This document shows positions 1-9,313 of a DNA stretch of 64,000 nt, piece after piece (the first letter of the stretch is position 1; every line of letters begins with the position of its first letter). Under the pieces are notes generated by a model that was not told the origin of the DNA, ran no database searches, and saw only the letters and a program-made list of their open reading frames with translations. The translations under genes were made by a program, and so were the position numbers. This DNA comes from Chryseobacterium capnotolerans (GTDB taxonomy: Bacteria > Bacteroidota > Bacteroidia > Flavobacteriales > Weeksellaceae), in assembly GCF_021278965.1 (NCBI RefSeq), contig NZ_CP065589.1, positions 3,291,001-3,355,000 on the forward strand, in the 5' to 3' direction.

Positions 1-706
1 TCATATCGTTTTGCAGATTCCTGCTTTATTGCTGTTTCTATTACTTTTTTCTTTCCTCGATTGTACCGTTTTTAATCGCATTACAATATTCAAAAGATTG
101 TTTATAGTTTCTTTGAAAGGCAAATTTCTTATCAAAAGCTTCTTCGGATTTTTGAATGAAATTTTTACGATCAAAACCTCCTTTAACCTGTCCTTTTGTT
201 GTGTTTTTATGGTTCGTCATTGGAGAAAGCTTCATTCTTTTATCTAAAGATTTTCTGCTAACAACTACATGAACATGCATATCAATATTATTTTTCATGT
301 TTCTTTCATGATGAATCTTAGCATAATACATGATATCTTTTGTCTGTAATCCTTTTCCAAAATTTTCAGCATACTTCTGCATTACTTCGTTTCTTACATA
401 ATCTTTCAGAGCGTTGCTTCTTTCCTGGGAGGTTTTGCCAATTTGCTGTAATTCTTTTTCCGAAGGACTTACGGTAATGACAAAGAATTTTGCATCAGCT
501 TTTGTCAGCTTTTGTTTATTGTTGTCCAGGGATTCAATAACTTCAGCTGAAGGAATTCTATCCTGGTCATGAGAAAAAAAATGTTCAACCTGTTTCCCCT
601 CCTTCATTCTTTCCAGGTCTTCATGTTCTAAATAATCAATCAGGTTTGATGAACTTCCGGAATTTGAATATTTACCACTTTCGCCACCCTGAATTTTAAT
701 GTTCAT
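1..706 (-). CDS. MobB-type relaxase (DUF5712-like), incomplete at the window edge, one-base shift
   Basis: This is a conjugative relaxase that would nick the transfer origin of the mobilisable element. Residues 71-82 (DAKFFVITVSPS) and the histidine-rich motif DMHVHVVVSR at 142-151 resemble the metal-binding core of Bacteroidota MobB/DUF5712 proteins. The start is at 706, overlapping the end of the upstream mobC by about 10 bases, which suggests translational coupling. The apparent stop at 41-43 follows an A6 run (T6 at 45-50 on the plus strand). With seven A the frame continues to the window edge without a stop, reading KKVIETAIKQESAKRY, so the 221-residue form is probably an artefact or a broken copy. 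The family assignment comes from motif recall. The true length cannot be seen here. Confidence 0.72.
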
Positions 707-1111
707 TGTGATTGTTTTGATTTAATAATTTCAAAGAATTTTTTGTTTCCATAGCAAAAGAATTAAACCCTCTGATGAACTCATTAAAATGTTCGATTTT
801 CAGAATTTTTGAAAGATCATTTTTAATTCTTTCCTCACTCGAAACGATTGCTTCAAAACTTGGACGTATAGTTTCTTTCTCCTGAGTTTTTATAAAAGCA
901 ATAATCTGATCTATTCTTTTTATCACTTTTTCAAGTTCAGCTTTTGGAGATTCGTGTTTAATTGGATCAAGTCCGGTTCTCTCAAAAAAATCTAATGAAA
1001 CTGTAATAAATTCTTTCTTCGAAAGTCCTTTTTTCTTACAAAGCTCTCCAATCTTTTCAGGTCTTGTTGAGAAATAGCAATTGTTGTATTTGGCTTTTTA
1101 GTAGGCTCCAT
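696..1111 (-). CDS. MobC-like mobilisation accessory protein (one-base shift)
   Basis: This is a small charged protein immediately upstream of the relaxase and overlapping its start, the usual position of MobC/MobA accessory proteins that help the relaxase bind oriT. An ATG at 1111 opens the reading MEPTKKPNTTIAISQQDLK, which then runs out of frame. Adding one A to the A4 run at 1054-1057 joins it to a frame reading KKIGELCKKKGLSKKEFITV and on through the C-terminal 76 residues that are open in the sequence. The middle part resembles a ribbon-helix-helix/plasmid mobilisation relaxosome domain, but this is inference. Without the correction only the 76-residue C-terminal part (696-926) is an open frame. 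Confidence 0.6.
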
Positions 1112-1217
1112 TATATTGATTTATATGTAATAATTTCGATGAATAAAGCTCTTCAAGAGATTTATATATCCTTGATATATAGTTTCAAAAAGATTAAATA
1201 TTCTAATTAATTGACGG

Positions 1218-2105
1218 TCAGTTATTTCCCCGAAGGGGCAAGATGAAACAGTGGCTCTGCCCAGTTTCGTCTTGCTGGATAAATCCACCCTTATCAACCA
1301 CGAGAAACTCATTAAAATCCTTGTAATCTTTATACATGAAACTATAATCTACCGCATTGGAAAATGAAGACAATAGTTCATCTTTTGTCTTTTTCCCAGC
1401 AGAATCATTGTCGAGAAAAAGTAATATTTCCGAATAGCTTTGAAGGTAATTTTTGGCTCTGTTTAACATCGAAATTGAGTTCAGAATTATAATATCTTCT
1501 TTCAATTTTTCTTGAAGTTCGATATAAGAAAGCGCATCAAAAAAGCCTTCAAAAACAACAATTTTATTGCTGTCATTTTTAATTATCGAAATATCTTTTT
1601 TCAAAAGTGAACCTTTATAAAATGAATTTCTTAGTTCCCATCCTCCGGATAAATTTTCGAATCCAACAGCATACAATTTTTTATTATTAATCGTAAATTT
1701 TATCTCTTTTAAAAATCTGAATGATCTTTGAGTAAGACCTCTTTCAAATAAATATTTTTTCAGATTCCAATTTTGAATTTCCGCAACTTCAGTGATGTTG
1801 TAATTTGGCTTCTCAATTTCCGTCTGCTGATGAAAAGAAGAAAAACTTTTTTCGGATGCCCAGGAGAGAATTTCGTTGATGGAATAATTAAAATATTTCT
1901 TCAAAAAATCGATGTTATTTCCGCCAACACCTTCAGAATGTAAATACCAAATATTTTGGCGCTTATCGAGCTTAAAAGATGCTTCGGTTTCGGTTCCAAA
2001 AGGATTGAGAAACCAAGCTTCTTTTTCATTTTGTTTTTTTGGAAGGTGTCCGAGAGAAAGGAGGACTTCTTCCAATTGTACTGAATTAAATTGTTTACAG
2101 TTCAT
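1218..2105 (-). CDS. Toprim-domain DNA primase of the mobilisable element
   Basis: This is a 295-residue primase-like protein that probably primes replication or complementary-strand synthesis of the transferred element. Residues 40-68 resemble the end of a CHC2-type zinc-finger domain (WYLHSEGVGGNNIDFL) but the zinc cysteines are not obvious. The toprim core is clear: EGFFD at 186-190 supplies the catalytic Glu, and LDNDSAG at 231-237 supplies the metal-binding acidic pair. In NBU-type elements a primase gene (prmN1) lies next to mobN1, which matches the order seen here. The gene is followed on the minus strand by mobC and the relaxase, and its upstream side faces the iteron array. The last 25 residues look unlike the rest and may be out of frame. 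Confidence 0.78.
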   Translation of the reverse strand: MNCKQFNSVQLEEVLLSLGHLPKKQNEKEAWFLNPFGTETEASFKLDKRQNIWYLHSEGVGGNNIDFLKKYFNYSINEILSWASEKSFSSFHQQTEIEKPNYNITEVAEIQNWNLKKYLFERGLTQRSFRFLKEIKFTINNKKLYAVGFENLSGGWELRNSFYKGSLLKKDISIIKNDSNKIVVFEGFFDALSYIELQEKLKEDIIILNSISMLNRAKNYLQSYSEILLFLDNDSAGKKTKDELLSSFSNAVDYSFMYKDYKDFNEFLVVDKGGFIQQDETGQSHCFILPLRGNN

Positions 2106-2230
2106 TTTTTTTTATTTTGATTAGCAAAAATTCCTTTTAATAAAAAAGAAAACTTTTAAATACTTTTAATATATATTTTAGTAATTCCTGAAAACCCTTT
2201 ACAGGTGGTCGTTTGAGTTAAAAATGACAG

Positions 2231-2513
2231 GAGTGCAATACCGCAATTGACAGGAGCGCAATACCGCAAAAACAAGAGTGCAATACCGCAAAAACATCAA
2301 TTATGTCCGAGCGCAATACCGCAAATAATTGGTGAATTCACCAAGATTTTTCCTAATTGCTGCTTTTGAGCTAAAAATTTGATATGGAAAAGAGCGCAAT
2401 ACCGCAAACCTGACGGTAAAAACTAAAATTTTAACATTTCCTTAACTTCAGAGAGTGCAATACCGCAATTGGAGAGAGTGCAATACCGCAAACACAGGAG
2501 TGCAATACCGCAA
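2231..2513. repeat. Eight iterons, candidate replication origin
   Basis: The 16-mer GAGYGCAATACCGCAA (Y is C or T) occurs eight times in direct orientation, at 2231, 2254, 2276, 2309, 2392, 2453, 2476 and 2498. Several are spaced 22-23 bases apart, about two helical turns. They lie between the primase gene and the 3' end of the replication initiator gene. Direct repeats with helical phasing next to a Rep gene are the hallmark of an iteron-controlled origin. Between repeats 4 and 5 and between repeats 5 and 6 there is AT-rich sequence that could serve as the unwinding region. The repeats are directly visible; the origin role is inferred. Confidence 0.85.
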
Positions 2514-2519
2514 ACTAAA

Positions 2520-3617
2520 TTATATGATGACTGGATATGCATCCGGAAATCTTTTTCCGGTCTCTGATTCCCGGTAAACTTCAATAAGAAATTCTTGTAA
2601 TTTCTGAAGAAAATAAATCCCTTTAATATTGGTAGAAGTTTTTCCTGTAATCCTATTTTCTTTAATAAATCTTTTGTAAGCTTCTTCGATCTGAAGCCTT
2701 ATCTTTAAAATATTAGAATAACTATACAAGAATCTGGTTAAGTCAATATTCTCTAAATAATACCGCTGTCTAAAATATCTTATTCTTCGATTTATAAGTC
2801 TAACATCATTAGCTTTCTCTGTTAAAAGCCCTTCTTCAATATTCTTATTTAAATATGGAATAATTGAAATTGCATCATGTTCGTATTTATAATTGAATGA
2901 CAGATGATTTAATTTATTGAGATTGAATCTGATTGGCTTCAAAAACTTAATACAGAAATCATTTGAATTCTTATAATTAAGATTAAACTTCTGATTAAAA
3001 GTTGAAAGTTTCAGAGTCGTACCGTTCTCGGGAATCTTCGATAACCATATTGCAAACAAAACGTGTTTGTTATTTCTGATTTTATAAACCAATTCATACA
3101 TTACATGATTATATTCTGTTAAGACAATCAATTTTTTAAGCCAGAAACTACTTATCAAAAATGAAGTGTAACCTCTTTCTTCATAGGTAGGTAAAGAGAT
3201 CAGTCCTCCAAAGGTTTTAATATCCTTACCTGCTATATTTTTTGATATGTACCAACCCATTCTGAATTTTGTAAGATATTCATATGCTTCAACAATCTGT
3301 TTACTGGATCTTTTTTCTGAAATCTTTCTGTTTCTGATTTTCATAGAGATAAAAACATTATTTTCAGTTTCGAATTCTTCATCAAAAAGAGTGAGTTGTC
3401 TCACTTGCTTTTCAGGCATAAACTGATCATTTCTAAGAATTGAGATTATATTGAAAATAATTCTTAACGCATTTATGGGTATATCTGTTGCTTTATTATC
3501 CTGAAACAAAAAGTCATCTGTAAATTGGTTACCTATTCTTATAAATTCAGCCTTCTCAATGTCATCATAGCTTTTCTTAACAATTTTTCTACTTTGATCG
3601 GAAACCATATGTGTCAT
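2520..3617 (-). CDS. Replication initiator protein (Rep_3/RepB-like)
   Basis: This 365-residue basic protein is placed beside the iteron array, with its stop only 7 bases from the last iteron. The sequence is compatible with the two winged-helix domains of plasmid Rep_3 initiators. In the N-terminal half, residues around 45-60 (INALRIIFNIISILRND) match the early helix of such initiators, and the C-terminal half is rich in Arg, Lys and Tyr. Start at 3617 gives MTHMVSDQ; Met4 is an alternative start. The gene follows the small ORF at 3632-3877 with a 14-base gap, suggesting an operon with the HTH gene. The assignment rests mainly on the combination of protein type and adjacent iterons. Confidence 0.72.
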   Translation of the reverse strand: MTHMVSDQSRKIVKKSYDDIEKAEFIRIGNQFTDDFLFQDNKATDIPINALRIIFNIISILRNDQFMPEKQVRQLTLFDEEFETENNVFISMKIRNRKISEKRSSKQIVEAYEYLTKFRMGWYISKNIAGKDIKTFGGLISLPTYEERGYTSFLISSFWLKKLIVLTEYNHVMYELVYKIRNNKHVLFAIWLSKIPENGTTLKLSTFNQKFNLNYKNSNDFCIKFLKPIRFNLNKLNHLSFNYKYEHDAISIIPYLNKNIEEGLLTEKANDVRLINRRIRYFRQRYYLENIDLTRFLYSYSNILKIRLQIEEAYKRFIKENRITGKTSTNIKGIYFLQKLQEFLIEVYRESETGKRFPDAYPVII

Positions 3618-3631
3618 TTTTAATTTCTCCT

Positions 3632-3877
3632 TTACGCTTTAAAAATCCTTTGAAAAATTGAAATTGTTTTTGAAAATAATTTCTCTAACGTTTCAATAAA
3701 ATTTTCTCTGTAATACTTGTCTACGAAATTTTCCTGCACCAGAATGTTACAAGCTAATCTCCGAAGATGGTGTCTTGATAGTTCCGGATTTCTTCGAATA
3801 GAATTCAAAAATTCTTTCCTGGCTGTATTATTAGGTAAAGAATCTAGCTGTTTAATCAGTTTGTGTAATTCGTTCAT
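3632..3877 (-). CDS. Small hypothetical protein of the mobilisable element
   Basis: This 81-residue protein has no domain I recognise. It is predicted to be helical and basic, with an Arg/His-rich stretch in the middle (RRNPELSRHHLRRLAC). It sits between the excisionase-like HTH gene (11-base gap) and the rep gene (14-base gap) on the same strand, so it is probably cotranscribed. The position suggests a role in control of replication or excision, but that is inference only. Confidence 0.5.
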   Translation of the reverse strand: MNELHKLIKQLDSLPNNTARKEFLNSIRRNPELSRHHLRRLACNILVQENFVDKYYRENFIETLEKLFSKTISIFQRIFKA

Positions 3878-3888
3878 TACAATTCTGA

Positions 3889-4167
3889 CTATTTACGATT
3901 CCTTCTACCATATTCCAGAAGCTCTTTTTTTGAATAATAAAATCTCCCGCTGAAATTGTAATATGGAAGATTCTTATTTTTTCTCCAGTCTATAATTGTA
4001 GGAATAGAAACGTGTAGGAATTTTGAAGCTTCGGTCTGAGAAATTAGATCTTCAGGTTGGCTTTCCTCATTTTTTGAAGGGGCTATAAAATTCTGCGCTT
4101 TATTGAGAATAATCTCAACTGCTTTTTCTAAATCACCTTTAGAATGTGAATAAAGTTGTATCGACAT
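3889..4167 (-). CDS. Excisionase-like helix-turn-helix DNA-binding protein
   Basis: This is a 92-residue protein with a C-terminal MerR/excisionase-type winged HTH (HTH_17). Residues 44-90 read SQTEASKFLHVSIPTIIDWR, followed by FSGRFYYSKKELLEYGRRNR, which is the usual pattern of a recognition helix and a wing. Proteins of this kind in Bacteroidota integrative elements act as recombination directionality factors or as regulators of excision and replication genes. It is the first gene of an apparent minus-strand operon leading into the small ORF and rep. The HTH family is seen in the sequence; the excisionase role is inferred from the nearby integrase. Confidence 0.75.
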   Translation of the reverse strand: MSIQLYSHSKGDLEKAVEIILNKAQNFIAPSKNEESQPEDLISQTEASKFLHVSIPTIIDWRKNKNLPYYNFSGRFYYSKKELLEYGRRNRK

Positions 4168-4305
4168 TTTAATAAACTTTTATTGGTTTTTCTAATGCCA
4201 AAGTTCAAGTTTAAAAAGACAAAAAAATAAATTCCGCTAAAAAACGGAATTTAATAGGAGTTTAAAACGATGATTATTAATTGATTAATTTTTGTTCAGG
4301 AATTT

Positions 4306-5690
4306 TTAACGGACAATTGAATTTAATTCTCTTTGGCTTATTTCATCCAAATCAAATTTTTTATCTCTATGAGCTTTTTCTATTGATAAATTATTAGACT
4401 CTTCTGGTTTCTCAGCAAAATGCGTTAATAAATATTGTAAATCAGAAACATTATAATCAAATTCATTTCCTTTGTATTTTGAGAAAAATCGCATTATATA
4501 TTTAATATCTTTTGTTTCTAAACTTTTCGTTGTGGGAAAGTTAATTATTGAATTATCTTCAAGAAAAATGAATAAATTTCTGAATTCATTTCTTAACTCT
4601 TTTTGTTAAAAAATACCTTATCAACTAAACCATCAAACAACTTAAATGCATTTCTAATCTCAATGTTAACTTTTAAACTTTTTCTTAAATTTGTTGAATA
4701 TGAAAATTGATCTTGCTTATTTTTTATTTCAGAAAGTTTAAGTTGGGTTTCTATTTCTTCATTTTTCTTTCCCACTAAATTTGAAGGGTAAAACTCTTCC
4801 AAATCAACCCAAGAATATCCAAATCCTTTAGTTTCATCAAATATGATTGGAGCCTGAAGATCTATATGTATTTTTATCAAATCTGTTCCATATATAAAAT
4901 TTGAATCTATTTTGAATTTCTTCCAGTCATTTTCTTTTCCATATAAATCTTTAAATGTTGATGCGTTTGAAAATTCCTTTTCTATAGGCGCACTAATGTT
5001 GTCTCTCAGATAAAAAGGATTTAAAAGTTTAGTATAAGAGACTTTAGTTCTTACATAAACTTCTTCAACTATTGCATTTAACTTTAGATTTAGGTTGCTT
5101 CTTAATACCTGCACATCAGAAATATTTACTGTCCCAACTTTATATGACTCCAAATCTTCTATAATCAAACTTTGCATTTTTCGATCATCAAATAAAAAAG
5201 GCGAAATCTTCAGAAAATCCGGATTATTTATAAAATAAGGGCTTTGTAGAAATTCTGGTCGTTCTTCTTTGGAATAACAACAGTAGAAGTAATAAAAATC
5301 ATTTATTAAGATTATTCTTTCTGATATTATAAAAATTTCAATCAGATAATAGAGATTAAGGTATATCGCAACATCATTTTCGTCATTTAAATCATATTCA
5401 AAAAGTATATTAAATTTTAATGAAAAATCATCAGAAACAAAAAGAAAACGAACTACTGAATGGATATGTAACTCTTTCTTTAAAAATAATTTTTCAAACT
5501 TTTGTATTAATGATTCACGATTTTGATATAAAAAGAAAAACCTAGTTACATCGTCAGTATAACTAATTTTATCATAATCTTGAAGGATTTGAAATATTTC
5601 AGGATTTATAGAAAAGAATTTTTTTAAAAAATCCAGGTTTTTCTTTTCTGACGAAAGATATTTTGTAAATTTTAAATCGTTTATTTCCAT
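4306..5690 (-). CDS. Element cargo protein of unknown function (one-base shift)
   Basis: This gene appears as two ORFs, 365 residues (4593-5690) and 62 residues (4306-4494). Adding one A to the A5 run at 4600-4604 joins them through an uninterrupted stretch starting KELRNEFRNLFIFLEDN, giving a single protein of about 461 residues. It is rich in Phe, Tyr and Leu in its first half and has no signal peptide or recognised domain. It starts 10 bases inside the integrase gene, so it is translationally coupled to it. In other Bacteroidota elements uncharacterised ORFs beside the integrase often affect excision or act as cargo. I do not recognise the family. Confidence 0.55.
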
Positions 5691-6927
5691 GCCTTATCCA
5701 TTTGATCGTCAGTAAATGCTTCAGTAACTTTCATATATTTATCCAAAACAGCATCCTTTTTAATGTTTGCTATTTTCTTAATTGCTTTCGGCTCCATTCC
5801 TAAAAGAAGAGAGTTTGTGATAAATGTTTTCCTGGCTGTATGGCTTGTAATAAATTTACATTTTGGCTTGGTCAAAGATTTTTTTGATTACCCACAAACC
5901 AATGTATTGTGAAAGGTTGCGTAAGTTCTGCTTTCTCACAACATTCTTTTATGTATTCATTGAATTTTTGAGATGAAATATGAGGTAATGGCTCGTAAAT
6001 AGTGCCTTTATACTTATTCAAAATCTCTTTTGCGTATTTATTTAGTTTAATAGCATGATTTTGAGTTTTAGTCTTTTGGATTGATAAGATAATATGTTCT
6101 TCAGAAATATTTGCCAGGTGAAGCTTTGAAAGATCGGAAAATCTTAATCCAGTAAAGCATCCCATACAATAAAAATCCCTGACATGACTTAATCTCTCGC
6201 TTTCAAATTCTTTATTATAAAGAATCATCAGCTCTTCAAAAGTTAGATAAACGATATCGATATCATGTTCTGAAGCTTTAAAGTCTTCGAATTTGCGGTT
6301 TTCGGTATAGCCTTTTTTAATACTCCATCGAAGCATTGTTTTAATTACAGCAATAATTTTAGCGAAGTAGTTATTTTTAATCTCCTTTTCAAAAAAACAA
6401 TACTTAGATAATTCTTCAAAAAAATAGTCATCAATACTGTCGAATTCAATTTTGAAATTCTTGTCATTTTGAAATTCTTCAAGAAAATTTTTAACCGTAT
6501 TTTGAGCTTTTGTTGTATTGTAGGCTTTTGAAAGTTTGCCACTCTCAATAAATTCTTTAAAACAATCAAAAAAGTCAAAATGAGTGGTTTTAATTTCTTC
6601 TTCACTATCATATTTCTTCAGGAATAGTTCTTTGGAGAACTCGAGCTTATTTGCTCGGAAAAAGAAAAAGATATCATTGATTTTCTCTTCAGCTTTCTGA
6701 AGTTTATCATTCAAAAATTGATAATTATTACTTGGTTCTTTTTTAGCATTCGGTTTAACTCTGGAACCGCTCCAATATTTTTCCAATACGGAAACACCGA
6801 CATTTTTCCTTATTCTTTCTCCTTCAGCTCTAACGACAAACTGGACGGGTATTAATCCATTTGCATTAATTTTCTCTTTTCTTAATTCAAAACTTACTTT
6901 CATTCCAATTAAACCTAAATTAGACAA
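5681..6927 (-). CDS. Tyrosine integrase of the mobilisable element (one-base shift)
   Basis: This is a site-specific tyrosine recombinase of about 415 residues once the frame is repaired. Residues 9-45 form an arm-DNA-binding domain (MKVSFELRKEK, then GERIRKNVGVSV), residues about 110-210 a SAM-like core-binding domain, and the rest the catalytic domain. Catalytic Arg262 lies in CFTGLRFSDLSKL, the His-x-x-Arg box is HTARKTF, and the nucleophile is Tyr in LDKYMKVT. The catalytic C-terminus (5681-5875) is out of frame because of an A7 run (T7 at 5879-5885); eight A restore GNQKKSLTKPKCKFITSHTAR. Met9 (6903) is an equally likely start. Its position at the right end of the element fits an attachment site near 6.93-7.13 kb. 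Confidence 0.82.
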
Positions 6928-7175
6928 ATTAAAGGGTGGCTAAAAAGGTGGTTTATTTTGAAATTAAGTGAATGAAAAATCAGACAAAATTATATTTCAA
7001 AATTCTACACTATTCAAATATACTGATATTTAGATAGTTTAAGAACATTAAAATTAACTAAAAATATAAGGTAGTTCGGTCCTGGGTACAAAAAATCGGC
7101 AAACTAGCATCCACACTATGTTTGCCGATTTTTCTATTTCATTCTCTAATGCGCTGAATTTTATTAACGTGTAAA
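6928..7175. other. Probable right junction of the mobilisable element
   Basis: This AT-rich stretch separates the integrase from unrelated remnants to its right. It contains a GC-richer segment at 7074-7089 followed directly by a strong stem-loop at 7091-7133. The attachment site should lie in this interval because integrase genes of this type are usually next to one end of the element. No direct repeat can be identified because the other end is outside the window. The segment is not a recognisable tRNA. Confidence 0.4.
7091..7133. terminator. Bidirectional terminator-like stem-loop
   Basis: AAAAATCGGCAAAC at 7091-7104 pairs perfectly with GTTTGCCGATTTTT at 7120-7133 around a 15-base loop. 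The stem has A-rich and T-rich flanks, so it could end transcripts from both directions. It may be the terminator of the gene next to which the element inserted, which would make it part of the chromosomal side of the junction. Confidence 0.75.
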
Positions 7176-7303
7176 ATGAAACCGCATCACTCACCTATCA
7201 AGGTTTATCCAACATCCTGGGATAAACGCAATTTAAGCAACCTTAAGAAAGATTGGGAAATAAGGTATACTTATTTCTCTGACGAATTTCCTAACGGTAA
7301 AAT
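7176..7303 (+). pseudogene. N-terminal fragment resembling a second tyrosine integrase
   Basis: The frame opening at ATG 7176 reads MKPHHSPIKVYPTSWDKRN, followed by KDWEIRYTYFSDEFPNGK. This resembles the N-terminal part of Bacteroidota phage-type integrases, where a 'K-DW-I-Y-F' pattern is common. After about residue 43 the frame runs into what looks like a signal peptide of an unrelated surface protein. It is therefore at most a short fragment left from another insertion. The match is from recall and is weak. Confidence 0.35.
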
Positions 7304-7690
7304 TATCAGTTTGTCGTTTCTTCACAGTTATGCACAAGTTGCAATAAGTAAAACATCTATTACCAATACATCTATATCATAGAGTTTTCAGATTCCGAAA
7401 GCCGGGGACTTATCTTGCCTTGGGTGAACGATGCACAAGCTATGACCGATGCTGTTTCCGGAACTTTGGTATATGATCTTAAAGACCACAAGATAAAGAA
7501 AAAAGACAGGCTGGGAAACTGGCTCGATTTGTCTGTAGATCAGTATGGAATAACCGATCACCCATTCATTCCTCTTGGAGATTGGGAAGATCTGCAAAGA
7601 GGAAAATTCAGCAACCTACCTGCAAAAACAAGTATAGGTACACCAAGTAATACACTGGGCATCCTGGTACTGGTTAGTATATTATTTTAA
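7304..7690 (+). pseudogene. Truncated, frameshifted paralog of the surface protein at 35702-36250
   Basis: The reading SLSFLHSYAQVAISKTSITN, then after a one-base shift near 7378 IEFSDSESRGLILPWVNDAQ, aligns with the intact protein at 35702-36250 (QVIIGKGKAAVTNPSVSLEF, then RGIVLPYVTSANA). Further matches are GTLVYDLKDHKIKKKDR and SIGTPSNTLGILVL. The remnant ends just where the intact protein continues with a second half containing LPRITDPH. Thus the copy has lost its start, has a frameshift and lacks its C-terminus. It shows that the surface-protein family once had another member here, next to the element junction. Confidence 0.65.
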
Positions 7691-7744
7691 TTGTGGATTT
7701 GGTTTTTCCTACTCTATAAAGATTTTCTGATTACGCTATATTTA

Positions 7745-8510
7745 TTAATCCACATACGGAATTCCGTAAATAATATTTTCTCCCCAATCTGTTGAAGCAA
7801 ATCTATCAATATTTGAACTTCCTCCTCCAAATGACAAACCGCCACCTTCTTTCCAATAATAATATGTTTTTGCAGTACTACTTGTATTATTGATACGAAT
7901 TGCACCATCCATCATTGCATATTGAGACAATCCCACAATAAGTGCTGAAATAAGTGTTGATCCTACTATATCAGGAGATACTGAAAAGGCAGTTGAACTA
8001 TTTGAAAAAGATGATCGAATCCAATAACTGATACCAGAAGTTAGATTAGTTACCATCTTAACAATCATCTGAACATTTACTAACCATTTTCCGGGAGGAA
8101 GAGTAATAGATGCACCTGTATATTGGTTACTATTAACAGGGCCTGTAACTCCTGTTCCTAAAGTTCCATACAATAAGTTTAGTTTACCGACTGTTAACAA
8201 CCAAAATGTATCATCAAACTGATAGAGTCCCGGTCCATTTACATACACAACCTGAGTATTTGTAGATGTTGTTTTACTGGCGGTTACATATACCAATGCT
8301 CCCTTTTGCAATCCTGTATAGGTTTTCTGACCTAAGCTCATCTCCAGTTAGTCTCGGGGGTAAAACTCCATCCAGGGATGTTGTTACAGTTGGTTTACCA
8401 ACTACATCCAAGGTAATTGCTGGATTAGAAGTATTGATCCCCACTTATGCTTTTTGTTATTATAGTTGCCAGAATTAGGAACAAGCCTAGACTTAATCTC
8501 TTTTTTTCAT
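7745..8510 (-). pseudogene. Secreted surface protein with jelly-roll-like C-terminus, frameshifted
   Basis: ATG at 8510 is followed by an A7 run (8501-8507); with eight A it would read MKKKRLSLGLFLILATIIT, a signal peptide. Then comes GINTSNPAITLDVVGKPTV and LPPRLTGDEL in another frame, and after a further shift near 8330 the open 198-residue C-terminal part. The latter contains the motif ITLPPGKWLVNVQMIVK and ends DWGENIIYGIPYVD, matching the neighbour at 10458-11518 (ITLPPGKWIVSWVLQLE, then GENSIYAIPAN). Such proteins are exported, with an N-terminal 'GINT-NP' segment and a C1q-like or tail-fibre-like beta domain. At least three disruptions are visible, so it is either decayed or badly sequenced. 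Confidence 0.65.
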
Positions 8511-8657
8511 TTTTCAAATTTTTGACGATAAATAAATCTCCAGTATGTGATTAAACAAATTTATAATATTTTTTTTTAATTTATTTTTTCTACGTTAATA
8601 ATTTTATGATTCATAGAAAACTGACAGGCACAAAAACATTGATAAAATTGGGTTGCC

Positions 8658-8988
8658 TCAAAATGAAGACATTTGGAATATTTTTTTCCATTTTGCCACT
8701 GTATTTCTGCTTAGCTTAAAATGTTCCGAAATTTGCTGATTGCTCAGATTTTTTTTCTCTGATAGATAAGAATCTGTACTATATCACATCTATTGTATGA
8801 TTTGTGTTTTTGATTGATCAGTAAAGATTCGGTAGAAGTTCCAAATATTTTTTATTAAGCTCTAATATATTAAAAGTAGTTAGTTTTTTTTTGTTTAGTA
8901 AGCTTCTGCAGTCTTTTTCCTTTTTTGGATACTTTTTGGCGATAATATCTTCAAAAATCACCTTATAGTTGGGCTGGTTGTTTTTCAT
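8658..8988 (-). pseudogene. Degraded copy of the small HTH2 protein
   Basis: The frame starting at 8988 reads MKNNQPNYKVIFEDIIAKK and stops at 8818. It matches the intact HTH2 protein at 36758-37075 in its first half (MTPNYKQIYIDFLDSKKPEK). Further downstream, in another frame, HFKLSRNTVAKWKKIF is preserved up to about 8675. So the gene is present but interrupted. It lies 4 bases after a small ORF (8993-9190) and downstream of HTH1 at 9314-9727, keeping the HTH1-HTH2 order seen in the other two copies. Confidence 0.65.
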
Positions 8989-8992
8989 TTTT

Positions 8993-9190
8993 TTATTTAG
9001 AAAATAAGAAATTATATGTTTTGAACTCAGGAACAGCCTGTTCATAATAAAAAGTACTGGCATATTCTCTTCCCAATATATACTCAGTAAGCGAGATATT
9101 TACTACAACATCTTCTTCAAAAACATGAGATCTATAAAACCAAATAAAGTCATCAGATTTTATATCAGGTTCTCCCATGTGATAAAGCAT
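8993..9190 (-). CDS. Small hypothetical protein between HTH1 and HTH2
   Basis: This 65-residue ORF reads MLYHMGEPDIKSDDFIWFYR and contains VVVNISLTEYILGREYAS. I recognise no family. It is absent from the other two HTH1-HTH2 pairs, where the two genes touch or overlap. It ends 4 bases before the start of the degraded HTH2, so it may be cotranscribed. Met5 is an alternative start. Confidence 0.4.
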   Translation of the reverse strand: MLYHMGEPDIKSDDFIWFYRSHVFEEDVVVNISLTEYILGREYASTFYYEQAVPEFKTYNFLFSK

Positions 9191-9313
9191 CGTATTTTTA
9201 TATAAATAAAGATATTTTTCTACCAGTTTTTTTAATTTTTCTTATTGGCTTTATCATTATTGCATGTTTTTATGTTACTTTATTGGGATGTATCAGTTAG
9301 CCGTATGCTCTTA

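Noticed and set aside
1121..1312. 63-residue minus-strand ORF overlapping the primase end
   Set aside because: It overlaps the primase C-terminus in another frame and shows no motif, though a frame error at the primase end cannot be excluded.
7070..7090. tRNA-like 3' end (TTCGGTCCTGGG) at the element junction
   Set aside because: The T-loop lacks the conserved A at position 58 and the T-stem does not pair, so a tRNA gene cannot be supported.
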